Notes under the pieces: model-generated
What the model was told of the DNA's origin: nothing
Database searches by the model: none
What the model saw: the letters and a program-made list of their open reading frames with translations, nothing else
Program-made: the position numbers and the translations under genes
In this document: positions 7,970-14,529 of the stretch, piece after piece
Position numbering within the stretch: position 1 is the stretch's first letter
Layout: each line of letters opens with the position of its first letter
Assembly: GCA_026388345.1 (NCBI GenBank)
Contig: JAPLJY010000153.1
Location: 1-19,907, forward strand
Source of the DNA: Deltaproteobacteria bacterium
GTDB lineage: Bacteria > Desulfobacterota > Syntrophia > Syntrophales > UBA5619
Length of the DNA: 19,907 nucleotides
Reading direction: 5' to 3'

Positions 7970-9400
7970 ATGGCAAGAAGCATCGTTTCTGTAGGCTTTG
8001 AGATACCCGGCGGTAAGGCGAAGTGTACATCCTTAAGTTCAAAGCTGTCTCTACTTGATTACGACATAGCGGTCTTCAATCCTGGTATTGGCGAATTCTG
8101 CGAGTATGGTGAGCAATACCTCGGTAAACCATGCCTGAGCGACTCAGGCTCCTTCCAACTGAAAGAGGCCCTGGAACACTGGCGACGGGAAATACTTGAG
8201 GCCGTTAAGGCCGGGAAGACGGTATTTCTGCTGCTTAATGAACTCGAAGAAGTGTATGTCGCCACAGGAGAGAAGACCTATTCCGGGACCGGGAGGAATC
8301 GACAAACAACAAGGCATGTTGTGCCTCAGACCAACTATGCATTGGTGCCGGGCGCCATAGAAATCGTAAATGCAAAAGGCGAATCAATGCAGCTGAGTGG
8401 CCACGACAACTTGATTGCTGTCTACTGGAAGGAAATGGACGCTATGTCGGAGTATCGGGTACTTGTCAGTGGGGCTGGTGTCCGGCCATTGGTCAAGACC
8501 AAGACCGGGGACAAGATGGTCGGTGCTTATCTGCGCTACAAGAATGCCACAGGTATGCTCATCTTGCTTCCGTTCATAGACTTTCAGCGTGACGAGTTTA
8601 GTGAGTACAGAGAGGAAGAGAAGACATTCTACTGGACCGAAGGGGCACTTCAAGCAGGGTCGAGATTTATGTCTGGTCTCGTTGGGATAGACAAAGCAGT
8701 TCATGAAAGCACAGATACGTCCCCGGCTCCGGAGTGGGTCGAATCGGAACGATATGTCCTGCCCGCGGAAAGTGACATACGGGAGGAACTTCTTAGGCTG
8801 GAAACGAAGATCGAGTCCATTCAAAAACAGAAAGAAGAGAAACAGCAGGCGCTGTCAGGAGAAACCGCACTGAAGAGACTTCTGTATGAAAAAGGAAGCC
8901 CCTTGGAAGAAGCGATTCGAGAGGCTTTGCATATCATGGGCTTCACAGTTTCGCAGTTCAATAATGGAGAATCGGAGTTCGACGTTGTGTTTGAGTCTCC
9001 CGAAGGCCGTCTCATCGGTGAGGCGGAGGGTAAGGACAACAAGCCCATCAACATCGACAAGCTTCGTCAGTTGGAAATGAACATTCACGAGGATTTCGCC
9101 CGAGAAGAAGTTAATGAAGTAGCCAAAGGAGCACTGATTGGAAACGCTTATAGGCTTGCAAAGCCCGAGGAACGAGGCGACTTCTTCACCGAGAAATGCC
9201 GGATTGCAGCTGAGAGAAGCAAAACTGCGTTGATACGCTCGATAGATTTGTTCACCGTGACCAGACATGTCAAGGGCGGCAGCGATGAAGAGTTCGCGAA
9301 ACAATGCAGGCGGGCAATTCTGGAATCCATTGGCATTGTAACCTTTCCTCCCATCCCCGAAAAAGTAGATGAAGGAGATAACCAGTGCCACCCAGAATAG
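7970..9400 (+). CDS. Cassette 2: unknown N-terminal domain plus PD-(D/E)XK-like nuclease
   Basis: A 476-residue protein filling the second cassette. The C-terminal region (about residues 300-440) looks like a restriction-endonuclease fold: LEEAIREALHIMGF helix, then EFDVVF (Asp338), a strand and GEAEGKD with Glu353-Gly-Lys355, followed by KLRQLE; this is the D...ExK arrangement of PD-(D/E)XK enzymes. The N-terminal part (about 1-260) I do not recognise by name; it contains LLDYDIAVFNPG, a helix EHWRREILEAVKAGKTVFLLLNE and alternating strands resembling a Rossmann-like domain. A charged coiled coil (about 265-300, ELLRLETKIESIQKQKEEK) joins the halves. The sensor-plus-nuclease layout is typical of defence effectors, which is inference. 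ATG 7970 is preceded by AGGAG at 7 nt. The stop lies 6 bp before attC2. Confidence 0.65.
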   Translation: MARSIVSVGFEIPGGKAKCTSLSSKLSLLDYDIAVFNPGIGEFCEYGEQYLGKPCLSDSGSFQLKEALEHWRREILEAVKAGKTVFLLLNELEEVYVATGEKTYSGTGRNRQTTRHVVPQTNYALVPGAIEIVNAKGESMQLSGHDNLIAVYWKEMDAMSEYRVLVSGAGVRPLVKTKTGDKMVGAYLRYKNATGMLILLPFIDFQRDEFSEYREEEKTFYWTEGALQAGSRFMSGLVGIDKAVHESTDTSPAPEWVESERYVLPAESDIREELLRLETKIESIQKQKEEKQQALSGETALKRLLYEKGSPLEEAIREALHIMGFTVSQFNNGESEFDVVFESPEGRLIGEAEGKDNKPINIDKLRQLEMNIHEDFAREEVNEVAKGALIGNAYRLAKPEERGDFFTEKCRIAAERSKTALIRSIDLFTVTRHVKGGSDEEFAKQCRRAILESIGIVTFPPIPEKVDEGDNQCHPE

Positions 9401-9406
9401 GCGCAG

Positions 9407-9472
9407 CCATAACCATCGGCGGCACCGGATCGCGGCAAAAGGCGGCCACTCCCGGTGAGCCTTGCGTTAGGA
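9407..9472 (+). other. attC2 recombination site
   Basis: R'' CCATAAC (9407-9413), in the context GCCATAAC, is the exact complement of GTTATGGC at the start of this cassette. R' is GTTAGGA (9466-9472). The L boxes GGCGGCACCGG and CCGGTGAGCC pair with one extrahelical base, and spacers of about 4 bp separate the L and R boxes. At 66 bp this is a compact, well-formed attC. Confidence 0.85.
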
Positions 9473-9498
9473 GTCACTAGAGAGGTGGGGGAAACCTA

Positions 9499-10323
9499 AT
9501 GGCATCACTGAGATTTCGGGAGAAGAACCTTCTTGAGGATTTTCTTGAGATGGGTGGTGGCTACGTCTTGAACTTTAGTGACCGGACATTTGCTGACTTT
9601 TTCCGGGACTTCGACGTTGAGATCGATGGCGCTCCGTACCTTGATGGACATAGCGGCTCCAAGGCGAACCGGATGCGTAGCTTCTGGGATAGTGCTCCAG
9701 ACCGGCAAGTCGGGGAGGTCCTCCAGGAGCTCATTGAGTACGCGGAGTCCTACCGTCCAGGCCACCCTGGAGCCAATGCCTGTCGGGCTATTGCGACCCG
9801 TTTGCAGGCCAGGCAGCCTCCGCCGGCAACGCCTCAACCAGCATCAGTCCTTGCCCAGCAGCGGAGCATTCGGCTGCCCATTACCGAACGCCCCATCGAG
9901 ATCTTCTTCTCGTACGCGCATGAAGATGAAGCGCTGATGGACATGATCCTGCTCCAGCTCGTAGTACGTGAGCGCATAGGTGAGATCGTGAAGTGGCACG
10001 ACCGGATGATTCCTGCGGGTGATGAGTGGCGGACACAGATCGACGGTAGGATCGAGCGGGCTCATGTTATCCTGCTCTTTATGAGCCCTCACTTCCTAGC
10101 ATCTCGCTACTGCTACGAGATCGAAGGCGAGATCGCTCTGCGCCGGCACCGGGAGGGCACCGCCCGGGTTATTCCTGTAGTTTTACGAGCCTGTGATTGG
10201 ACGGTTACCCCCTTCGGCAAGCTTCGAGGGCTCCCTATAGACGGCATCCCAATCACGCAGTGGGCTGACAGGGACCAAGCGTCTCTTGAAGTTGCTCGGG
10301 GTACCATGGATAGCATCCTGTAA
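9499..10323 (+). CDS. Cassette 3: TIR-domain protein with N-terminal adaptor module
   Basis: A 274-residue protein filling the third cassette. The C-terminal half (about residues 132-240) is a bacterial TIR domain: IEIFFSYAHEDEAL strand A and BB-loop region, then KWHDRMIPAGDEW, VILLFMSPHFLASRYCYEIE and RVIPVVLRACDW. Glutamates at about 207/209 in YCYEIEGE sit where TIR NADases carry their catalytic Glu, so NAD+ cleavage is plausible. The N-terminal ~95 residues (GGGYVLNFSDRTFADFF, then HSGSKANRMRSFWD) look like a separate helical module of the kind placed before effectors; I recall similar modules in defence-linked proteins but cannot name it. A proline-rich linker separates the two. No membrane segment. 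ATG 9499 follows a GGTGGGGG ribosome site. Probably an abortive-infection-type effector; this role is inferred. Confidence 0.78.
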   Translation: MASLRFREKNLLEDFLEMGGGYVLNFSDRTFADFFRDFDVEIDGAPYLDGHSGSKANRMRSFWDSAPDRQVGEVLQELIEYAESYRPGHPGANACRAIATRLQARQPPPATPQPASVLAQQRSIRLPITERPIEIFFSYAHEDEALMDMILLQLVVRERIGEIVKWHDRMIPAGDEWRTQIDGRIERAHVILLFMSPHFLASRYCYEIEGEIALRRHREGTARVIPVVLRACDWTVTPFGKLRGLPIDGIPITQWADRDQASLEVARGTMDSIL

Positions 10324-10338
10324 TTCTGGAGCGGAGAC

Positions 10339-10419
10339 TCCTAACAACGCGTTCAACACCGACTCGCAAAAGCGGCGCACCGCGCCGCTTTTGCTCGCGG
10401 GTTAACGCGAACGTTGGGC
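10339..10419 (+). other. attC3 recombination site
   Basis: R'' TCCTAAC (10339-10345) extends to GACTCCTAAC, the exact 10-bp complement of GTTAGGAGTC at the start of this cassette. R' is GTTGGGC (10413-10419). L'' CGCGTTCAACACC pairs with L' GGGTTAACGCG with extrahelical bases, and the centre is a perfect 13-bp hairpin GCAAAAGCGGCGC/GCGCCGCTTTTGC with a short ACC loop. It begins 15 bp after the TIR gene stop. This is the clearest attC of the array. Confidence 0.93.
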
Positions 10420-10457
10420 CTCATAATTCCGACGACATAAAGAGGCTTGAAAAGGCA

Positions 10458-10486
10458 TTGACAGGGTGTAGCCTATAGGCTACTAT
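10458..10486 (+). promoter_or_regulatory. Strong sigma70 promoter of cassette 4 toxin-antitoxin pair
   Basis: TTGACA (10458-10463), a 17-bp spacer and TACTAT (10481-10486) make a near-consensus promoter inside the cassette, so the pair does not depend on an integron promoter. The expected transcript start lies almost on the toxin ATG at 10492. Confidence 0.8.
10468..10483. promoter_or_regulatory. Palindromic operator, 16 bp
   Basis: A perfect palindrome, GTAGCCTA/TAGGCTAC, fills the spacer and overlaps the first bases of the -10 box. It is the probable binding site for the HigA-type antitoxin, giving the autorepression usual for type II modules. Confidence 0.7.
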
Positions 10487-10491
10487 GCCTC

Positions 10492-10797
10492 ATGGTCGAA
10501 ATACGCAAAACCGAGACTTTCGCTCAGTGGCTTGACGGATTGCATGACCTCCGTGCAAGGGCGCGAGTTCAGGTCAGAATCGAGCGTCTGGCGGCCGGAA
10601 ATGCCGGAGATGTGAAAGCTGTCGGGGTGGGTGTCTCTGAATTGCGAATCGATTACGGTCCGGGGTACAGAGTGTATTTCACCAAGCGGGGGCGTGCGGT
10701 GTTTATTCTGTTGGCAGGAGGTGACAAGCACACCCAGGCCAATGATATCAGAGTTGCCCAGCGCCTCGCAGATAACTTACAGGAGAGTCATCGATGA
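10492..10797 (+). CDS. Cassette 4: RelE/ParE superfamily toxin (HigB-like addiction module killer)
   Basis: A 101-residue toxin of the RelE/ParE superfamily, in the subgroup called addiction module killer protein. It starts VEIRKTETFAQWLDGL, has the basic helix RARARVQVRIERL, then VGVGVSELRIDYGPGYRVYF and VFILLAGGDKHTQANDI; the RIDYGPGYRVYF strand pair and the GGDK segment are typical of the subgroup. The expected activity is ribosome-dependent mRNA cleavage. The gene precedes its antitoxin (higBA order) and overlaps it by ATGA. ATG 10492 has no ribosome binding site and sits at the expected transcript start, so translation is probably from a leaderless or near-leaderless mRNA, which would keep toxin output low. 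The length is normal and I see no damage. Confidence 0.88.
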   Translation: MVEIRKTETFAQWLDGLHDLRARARVQVRIERLAAGNAGDVKAVGVGVSELRIDYGPGYRVYFTKRGRAVFILLAGGDKHTQANDIRVAQRLADNLQESHR

Positions 10798-11126
10798 GAA
10801 AAACCATCACCACTCGATACGATGTTGCCGAACATCTCCGAACACCGGAGGAAATGGCCGCCTATCTGGAAGCCTGCCTTGAAGAGGCGGAAGGTGATGC
10901 TGCATTTATCGCCAAAGCTCTGGGCGATATTGCTCGTGCGAAGGGAATGACCCAAGTGGCGCGTGACGCCGGCCTGTCTCGGGAAAGCCTTTACAAAGCT
11001 CTCTCCGGTGATCGAAGTCCCGGCTTTGATACCATCCTCAAAGTAGTCGGTGCACTGGGTCTCCAACTACATGCCGTAGCTGTGCAAAACTCCATGGCCC
11101 AGCCAGTCGCTCCAGCGGACCCGTAA
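10794..11126 (+). CDS. Cassette 4: HigA-like antitoxin (addiction module antidote)
   Basis: A 110-residue antitoxin of the addiction module antidote family. The N-terminal region (TRYDVAEHLRTPEEMAAYLEACLEE) is the part expected to contact the toxin; an Xre/HigA-type helix-turn-helix spans about residues 45-90 (IARAKGMTQVARDAGLS, RESLYKALSG, TILKVVGALGL). It should neutralise the toxin and, with it, repress the promoter through the palindrome at 10468-10483. It overlaps the toxin stop by ATGA (10794-10797), and GGAG 9 nt upstream serves as ribosome site. The last ten residues (SMAQPVAPADP region) run into the R'' and L'' boxes of attC4, so the coding end and the recombination site overlap. Confidence 0.88.
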   Translation: MRKTITTRYDVAEHLRTPEEMAAYLEACLEEAEGDAAFIAKALGDIARAKGMTQVARDAGLSRESLYKALSGDRSPGFDTILKVVGALGLQLHAVAVQNSMAQPVAPADP

Positions 11127-11159
11127 AATTGAGTAGGCCGCTGAGCTCATGCGCTGGGC
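11097..11159 (+). other. attC4-like site with GCT/AGC instead of GTT/AAC
   Basis: GCCCAGC (11097-11103) and GCTGGGC (11153-11159) are exact complements. Inside them, GCTCCAGCGG pairs with CCGCTGAGC leaving one extrahelical C, with spacers of 5-6 bp, so the R''-spacer-L''-loop-L'-spacer-R' order of an attC is kept. The invariant AAC/GTT triplets are AGC/GCT, and R'' differs by one base from the complement of this cassette's starting core. Probably a decayed, inactive attC. Confidence 0.5.
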
Positions 11160-11187
11160 TCAGCTCGCAACTTCTGAAAGGGACAAC

Positions 11188-11883
11188 ATGGCAGATTCAC
11201 TGAAACATCCCTACCTGCGTAAGGTTGACCGACGGGGAGACATTCAGGTGTGGATCGTGGATGGCAGCTTTGTCCGCGGACACATTGATGAGGAGTTCAC
11301 GAACTTCGGGCAGCACTACAGGTACGCGTACATTCCCGAGAAGGAATTCTGGATAGACGAGGAAGCGGAACATGATGAACGAACGTTTTTCACGGACCAT
11401 CTTCTTGTAGAGCACCAGTTGATGGCCAAAGGGATGCCATACGAGAAGGCGCTCGTCGAAGCAGATAAGGAGGAGCGCAAGGAGCGTCGCCGTGCCGGTG
11501 ACGTTGCAAAGGCAACGCGCCGGGGACAGCAACTCCCGGATGGCAGCGCCGCACATGAACGCCTCTGGAAGAAGCTGGAGAATGGCGTCAGCGTGTGGAT
11601 TGCAAACGGTCGATTCGTGCGCAGCGTCTTCGATATCGATTTCACGGCCGGGGGGCACGACCATGTGTATGAGTTCGTGCCCACGGGGGAAGTCTGGATT
11701 GACGATGCGATCACGGAGAAGGAGCGGGGATTTGTGCTGCTCCACGAACTGCACGAACGCAATCGGATGGCGGACGCAGTGCCATACAGTCAGGCGCACG
11801 CGGAGTCCAGCCGCATGGAGTTTTGGTGCCGGCATCATCCGGATGAACTTCATGATGCGCTTGCGGCTGAAGGCTGGGCGTAG
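11188..11883 (+). CDS. Uncharacterised protein with two internal repeats (possible cassette 5)
   Basis: A 231-residue protein I do not recognise by name. Two copies of a ~79-residue unit cover about residues 17-95 and 133-211. Each copy has VWI-x-(D/N)G-x-FVR, an acidic D-x-(D/E)F strand, a Y-x-(F/Y)-(I/V)P segment, (F/V)WID followed by acidic residues, then a helix with a conserved histidine and glutamate (TDHLLVEHQLM in copy 1, LLHELHERNRM in copy 2) ending in PY....A. A basic linker (ERKERRRAGDVAKATRR) joins them. The HELHER helix recalls, but does not match, the HExxH zinc-protease motif. There is no signal peptide or membrane segment. ATG 11188 is preceded by GAAAGGGAC; the upstream ATG at 11149 lies inside attC4. 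Its place directly after attC4 suggests a fifth cassette, but no convincing attC follows. Confidence 0.6.
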   Translation: MADSLKHPYLRKVDRRGDIQVWIVDGSFVRGHIDEEFTNFGQHYRYAYIPEKEFWIDEEAEHDERTFFTDHLLVEHQLMAKGMPYEKALVEADKEERKERRRAGDVAKATRRGQQLPDGSAAHERLWKKLENGVSVWIANGRFVRSVFDIDFTAGGHDHVYEFVPTGEVWIDDAITEKERGFVLLHELHERNRMADAVPYSQAHAESSRMEFWCRHHPDELHDALAAEGWA

Positions 11884-11949
11884 CCGCATGTGACGGCCCT
11901 CGTGGCTTTTTGGATTCCGTGATAGAATATGTCAACCTGGAGGGCAAGC

Positions 11950-13119
11950 ATGGAAAACTTTCGATTCTTCAATTCTACGGCGATCATTTTCGGCAGGGAT
12001 ACGGAAAAGCTCGTCGGGGCCGAAACGAAAAAGCGGGGCAAGAGGGTCCTCGTCCATTTCGGCGGAGGGAGTATTAAAAAGTCAGGCCTCTACGACAGGG
12101 TCGTCGGCTCCTTGAGAGAATCGGGAATCGAGTTCTTCGAACTTGGCGGAGTGAAGCCGAACCCGAGATTGAGCCTCGTGTACGATGGCGTCGATATCTG
12201 CAGGAAGAATAATGTCGACTTCATTCTCGCCGTGGGCGGCGGAAGCGTCATCGATTCGGCCAAGGCGATCGCGCTCGGAGCGACGTATGCGGGTGATGTC
12301 TGGGATTTCTATATGGGGAAAACGGCGCCGACGGAGGCGTTGCCGATCGGATGCATCCTGACGATTCCCGCCGCCGGCAGCGAATCGAGCCAGAGCAGCG
12401 TGATCACGAACGAGGAGGGGAGGTTCAAGCGCTTCTGCGATACCGAAATCCTGCGTCCGCGCTTCGCGATCATGAATCCCGAACTCAGCTTCACGCTGCC
12501 CCCCTACCAGACCGCCTGCGGCGCCTCCGACATCATGGCCCACGTCATGGAAAGATACTTCACGAACTCGCGCCATGTCGAGCTGACCGACAGACTCTGC
12601 GAATCGGTGTTGAAGACCGTCATCGACAATGTGCCGATCGCGCTTGGCGAGCCTGGGAACTACGACGTGAGGGCCGAGATCATGTGGGCGGGCGCCATCG
12701 CCCACAACGACCTTTTAGGGACCGGCAGGATCGGCGATTGGGCGTCTCACATGATCGAGCACGAATTGAGCGCGATCAACGACGTCGCGCACGGGGCCGG
12801 CCTGGCGATCGTTTTCCCGGCCTGGATGAAATACGTCTGCAAACACGATATCCAGAGCTTCGTCCGCTTCGCGGTCAGGGTATGGAACGTCGACGAGTGC
12901 TTCCATGATCCGGAGCAGACCGCGTTGGAAGGAATCCGCAGGCTCGAAAACTTCTACGAGTCGATCGGGCTCCCGACCCGGTTGAGCGAAATCGGAATCG
13001 CCGAGAAAGACTTCGACATGATAGCGGGAAAATGCAAGCGATTCTATCGTGATACGGTTGGCAACTTCGTGAGGCTCGACGGAGAGGCCATCAAAAAGAT
13101 CCTTGAGATCGCTCGATAA
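11950..13119 (+). CDS. Iron-containing alcohol dehydrogenase, BDH/YqhD type
   Basis: A 389-residue group III iron-dependent alcohol dehydrogenase of the butanol dehydrogenase branch, reducing aldehydes to alcohols with NAD(P)H. The N-terminal Rossmann-like domain has the nucleotide motif GGGSVIDSAKAIA; TIPAAGSESSQSSVIT follows. The metal-binding residues come from SDIMAHVMERYF (Asp, His) and from SHMIEHELSAINDVAHGAGLAIVFPAW (two His). The length is typical. I chose ATG 11950, preceded by GGAGGG at a good distance; an ATG at 11929 would add seven residues but has no ribosome site. The codon style returns to that of the left flank, so it is probably native chromosome after the integron. The 66 bp before it hold a possible -10 (TAGAAT) but no clear -35. 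Confidence 0.92.
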   Translation: MENFRFFNSTAIIFGRDTEKLVGAETKKRGKRVLVHFGGGSIKKSGLYDRVVGSLRESGIEFFELGGVKPNPRLSLVYDGVDICRKNNVDFILAVGGGSVIDSAKAIALGATYAGDVWDFYMGKTAPTEALPIGCILTIPAAGSESSQSSVITNEEGRFKRFCDTEILRPRFAIMNPELSFTLPPYQTACGASDIMAHVMERYFTNSRHVELTDRLCESVLKTVIDNVPIALGEPGNYDVRAEIMWAGAIAHNDLLGTGRIGDWASHMIEHELSAINDVAHGAGLAIVFPAWMKYVCKHDIQSFVRFAVRVWNVDECFHDPEQTALEGIRRLENFYESIGLPTRLSEIGIAEKDFDMIAGKCKRFYRDTVGNFVRLDGEAIKKILEIAR

Positions 13120-13141
13120 AAATTCAGAAAGGAGACTAAAC

Positions 13142-13213
13142 ATGCCGGAGTTCGGATCGCCCTTTGAAACATCCCCGCAGGCGGGGAGACAGATATGTCG
13201 CATGTCACTCTGA
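13142..13213 (+). pseudogene. Short reading frame, possible 5' relic of a ferritin-like gene
   Basis: A 23-residue frame with an excellent ribosome site (AAAGGAG, 7 nt before ATG 13142) begins MPEFGSPF. That octapeptide is, from memory, the characteristic start of a small ferritin-like (rubrerythrin-type) protein of anaerobes, usually continuing SGL. Here the match ends after eight residues and the frame stops at 13213, overlapping the next gene. It may be the leftover 5' end of a deleted gene, or a leader peptide coupling translation to the 4Fe-4S gene. Confidence 0.35.
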
Positions 13214-14475
13214 AATCCGGTTACCCTGAATTGGTCGAACGGTTGAATCGTTTTCCGCAGGGCGCTCCGCCGTCGGAGACGCTTTACAAGATTCTCAAAC
13301 TTTTGTTCAGTGAGCGCGAGGCCGGATTGGTGGCGCAGTTGCCGATCAAGCCTTTCACGGCCGCACAGGCCAGCCGAATCTGGAAAATGGATCTGACCGA
13401 AACGCGCCGTGTGCTGGATGAACTGGCCGGCCGCGCTATACTGGTGGATATCGAGTTGGAAGGCCAGTCCACCTACACCCTGCCGCCGCCCATGGCGGGA
13501 TTTTTCGAATTCTCCTTGATGCGCCTGCGCGGCGATATTGACCAGAAGGTGCTGAGCGAGCTGCTTTACCAGTATCTGAACGTTGAGGAAGAGTTCATCC
13601 GCGACCTGTTTGTCCGGGGGGAGACGCAACTGGGGCGTGTCTTTGTCCACGAGCCCGTGCTTTCCAATGAAAATAGCCTGCATGTACTGGATTATGAACG
13701 GGCCAGTGAGGTCATCCGCACGGCTACGCATCGCGGTGTCGGGTTATGCTACTGTCGCCACAAAATGATGCACCTTGGCCGCAGCTGCGAGGCCCCGCTG
13801 GATATTTGCATGACCCTCAACAACACGGCCCAGTCGCTGACCCGCCACGGGTATGCCCGTTCCGTGGATGTCCGCGAGGGGCTGGATCTGCTCCAGCGGG
13901 CCTACGGGCAGAATCTGGTGCAGTTTGGAGAGAACGTGCGGGAGCACGTCAACTTCATCTGTAACTGCTGTGGATGCTGCTGTGAAGCGATGATTGCCGC
14001 CCGCGAGTTCGGCATGCTCAACCCGGTGCATACCTCCAATTTTCTTCCGGTGGTGGATGAAGTACAATGCAATGGTTGCGGCCAATGCGTTGGTGCCTGC
14101 CCGGTGGAAGCGATGACGCTTGTTTCTGCCAACGATGCGCATCATCCGAAGATGAAAAAAGCCAAGGTGCAGGAAGACATTTGCCTCGGGTGCGGTGTGT
14201 GCGTGCGGACCTGCACCCGCAAAGGCATGTCCCTGCGTGTGCGTCCGGCGCGGGTGATCACGCCGCTCAACTCTGTCCATCGTGCTGTGATGATGGCCAT
14301 AGAGCGAGGCGATTTCCAGAACCTGCTCTTCGATAATCGCGTATTGTGGCAACATCGTGCCCTGGCAGCGGTGCTGGGCGTCGTCCTGCGTTTGCCGCCG
14401 ATCAAGCAGGCCATGGCCAGCCGGCAGATCAAATCGCGTTACATGGAGTACCTGATTACGCACATCAAGATTTGA
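13195..14475 (+). CDS. 4Fe-4S dicluster protein with extra cysteine-rich region
   Basis: A 426-residue soluble iron-sulfur protein. The N-terminal ~100 residues (FTAAQASRIWKM, ETRRVLDELAGRAILV) look like a winged-helix-type fold. The middle has GLCYCRHKMMHLGRSCE and, from about residue 256, the dense CNCCGCCCEAM cluster. Two classic ferredoxin motifs follow, CNGCGQCVGACP from about residue 292 and CLGCGVCVRTCT from about 330, each able to bind one [4Fe-4S] cluster. The C-terminal ~80 residues carry no cysteines. An electron-transfer or redox-sensing role is likely; partner and substrate are unknown. GGGGAG 7 nt upstream supports ATG 13195. It follows the alcohol dehydrogenase by 75 bp and may be co-transcribed with it. 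Confidence 0.82.
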   Translation: MSHVTLKSGYPELVERLNRFPQGAPPSETLYKILKLLFSEREAGLVAQLPIKPFTAAQASRIWKMDLTETRRVLDELAGRAILVDIELEGQSTYTLPPPMAGFFEFSLMRLRGDIDQKVLSELLYQYLNVEEEFIRDLFVRGETQLGRVFVHEPVLSNENSLHVLDYERASEVIRTATHRGVGLCYCRHKMMHLGRSCEAPLDICMTLNNTAQSLTRHGYARSVDVREGLDLLQRAYGQNLVQFGENVREHVNFICNCCGCCCEAMIAAREFGMLNPVHTSNFLPVVDEVQCNGCGQCVGACPVEAMTLVSANDAHHPKMKKAKVQEDICLGCGVCVRTCTRKGMSLRVRPARVITPLNSVHRAVMMAIERGDFQNLLFDNRVLWQHRALAAVLGVVLRLPPIKQAMASRQIKSRYMEYLITHIKI

Positions 14476-14502
14476 TGCCCCTTAAAAAACGCGAAGATGT
14501 GA

Positions 14503-14529
14503 AGCTCTCCGCCCACAGGGCGGGGCTTG
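14503..14529. other. Intergenic hairpin after the 4Fe-4S gene
   Basis: Imperfect arms AAGCTCTCCGCCC and GGGCGGGGCTT around an ACA loop form a stable stem 28 bp after the stop at 14475. No T-run follows, so it may end or protect the transcript rather than act as a standard terminator. The nearby CAGGGCTTGTCGAAGGG (about 14551-14567) resembles dispersed repeats common in bacterial intergenic DNA. The stretch 14476-14647 has no gene. Confidence 0.35.

Larger units (their letters stand above)
6601..11159 (+). mobile_element. Fossil integron: intI remnant, attI, cassette array
   Basis: Elements in order: truncated intI (6601-6843), attI-like region with core GTTGGGC (7017-7023), cassette 1 (about 7018-7937), cassette 2 (7938-9466), cassette 3 (9467-10413), cassette 4 (10414-11153), and possibly a fifth starting at 11154. 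Cassette boundaries follow from the core sites, and each R'' box matches the core at the start of its own cassette: GTTGGGC with GCCCAAC, GTTATGGC with GCCATAAC, GTTAGGAGTC with GACTCCTAAC, and GTTGGGC with the one-mismatch GCCCAGC. All cassette genes point the same way. The right limit is uncertain; the alcohol dehydrogenase at 11950 looks like flanking chromosome. Confidence 0.8.

Noticed and set aside
8384..8824. Minus-strand frame inside the cassette 2 gene
   Set aside because: No ribosome site or recognisable features; the plus-strand gene fills the cassette and ends just before attC2.
11805..11879. A fifth attC candidate: GTCCAGC (11805) and GCTGGGC (11873) with inner GCATCAT/ATGATGC
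   Set aside because: The boxes fit the GCT/AGC variant at 6 of 7 bases, but the whole span lies inside coding sequence, the L boxes do not pair at proper spacing, and the first box pairs better with a different segment. Not strong enough to call.
12715..13731. Minus-strand reading frame across the alcohol dehydrogenase and 4Fe-4S genes
   Set aside because: It spans two well-supported genes on the other strand and shows no domain motif.
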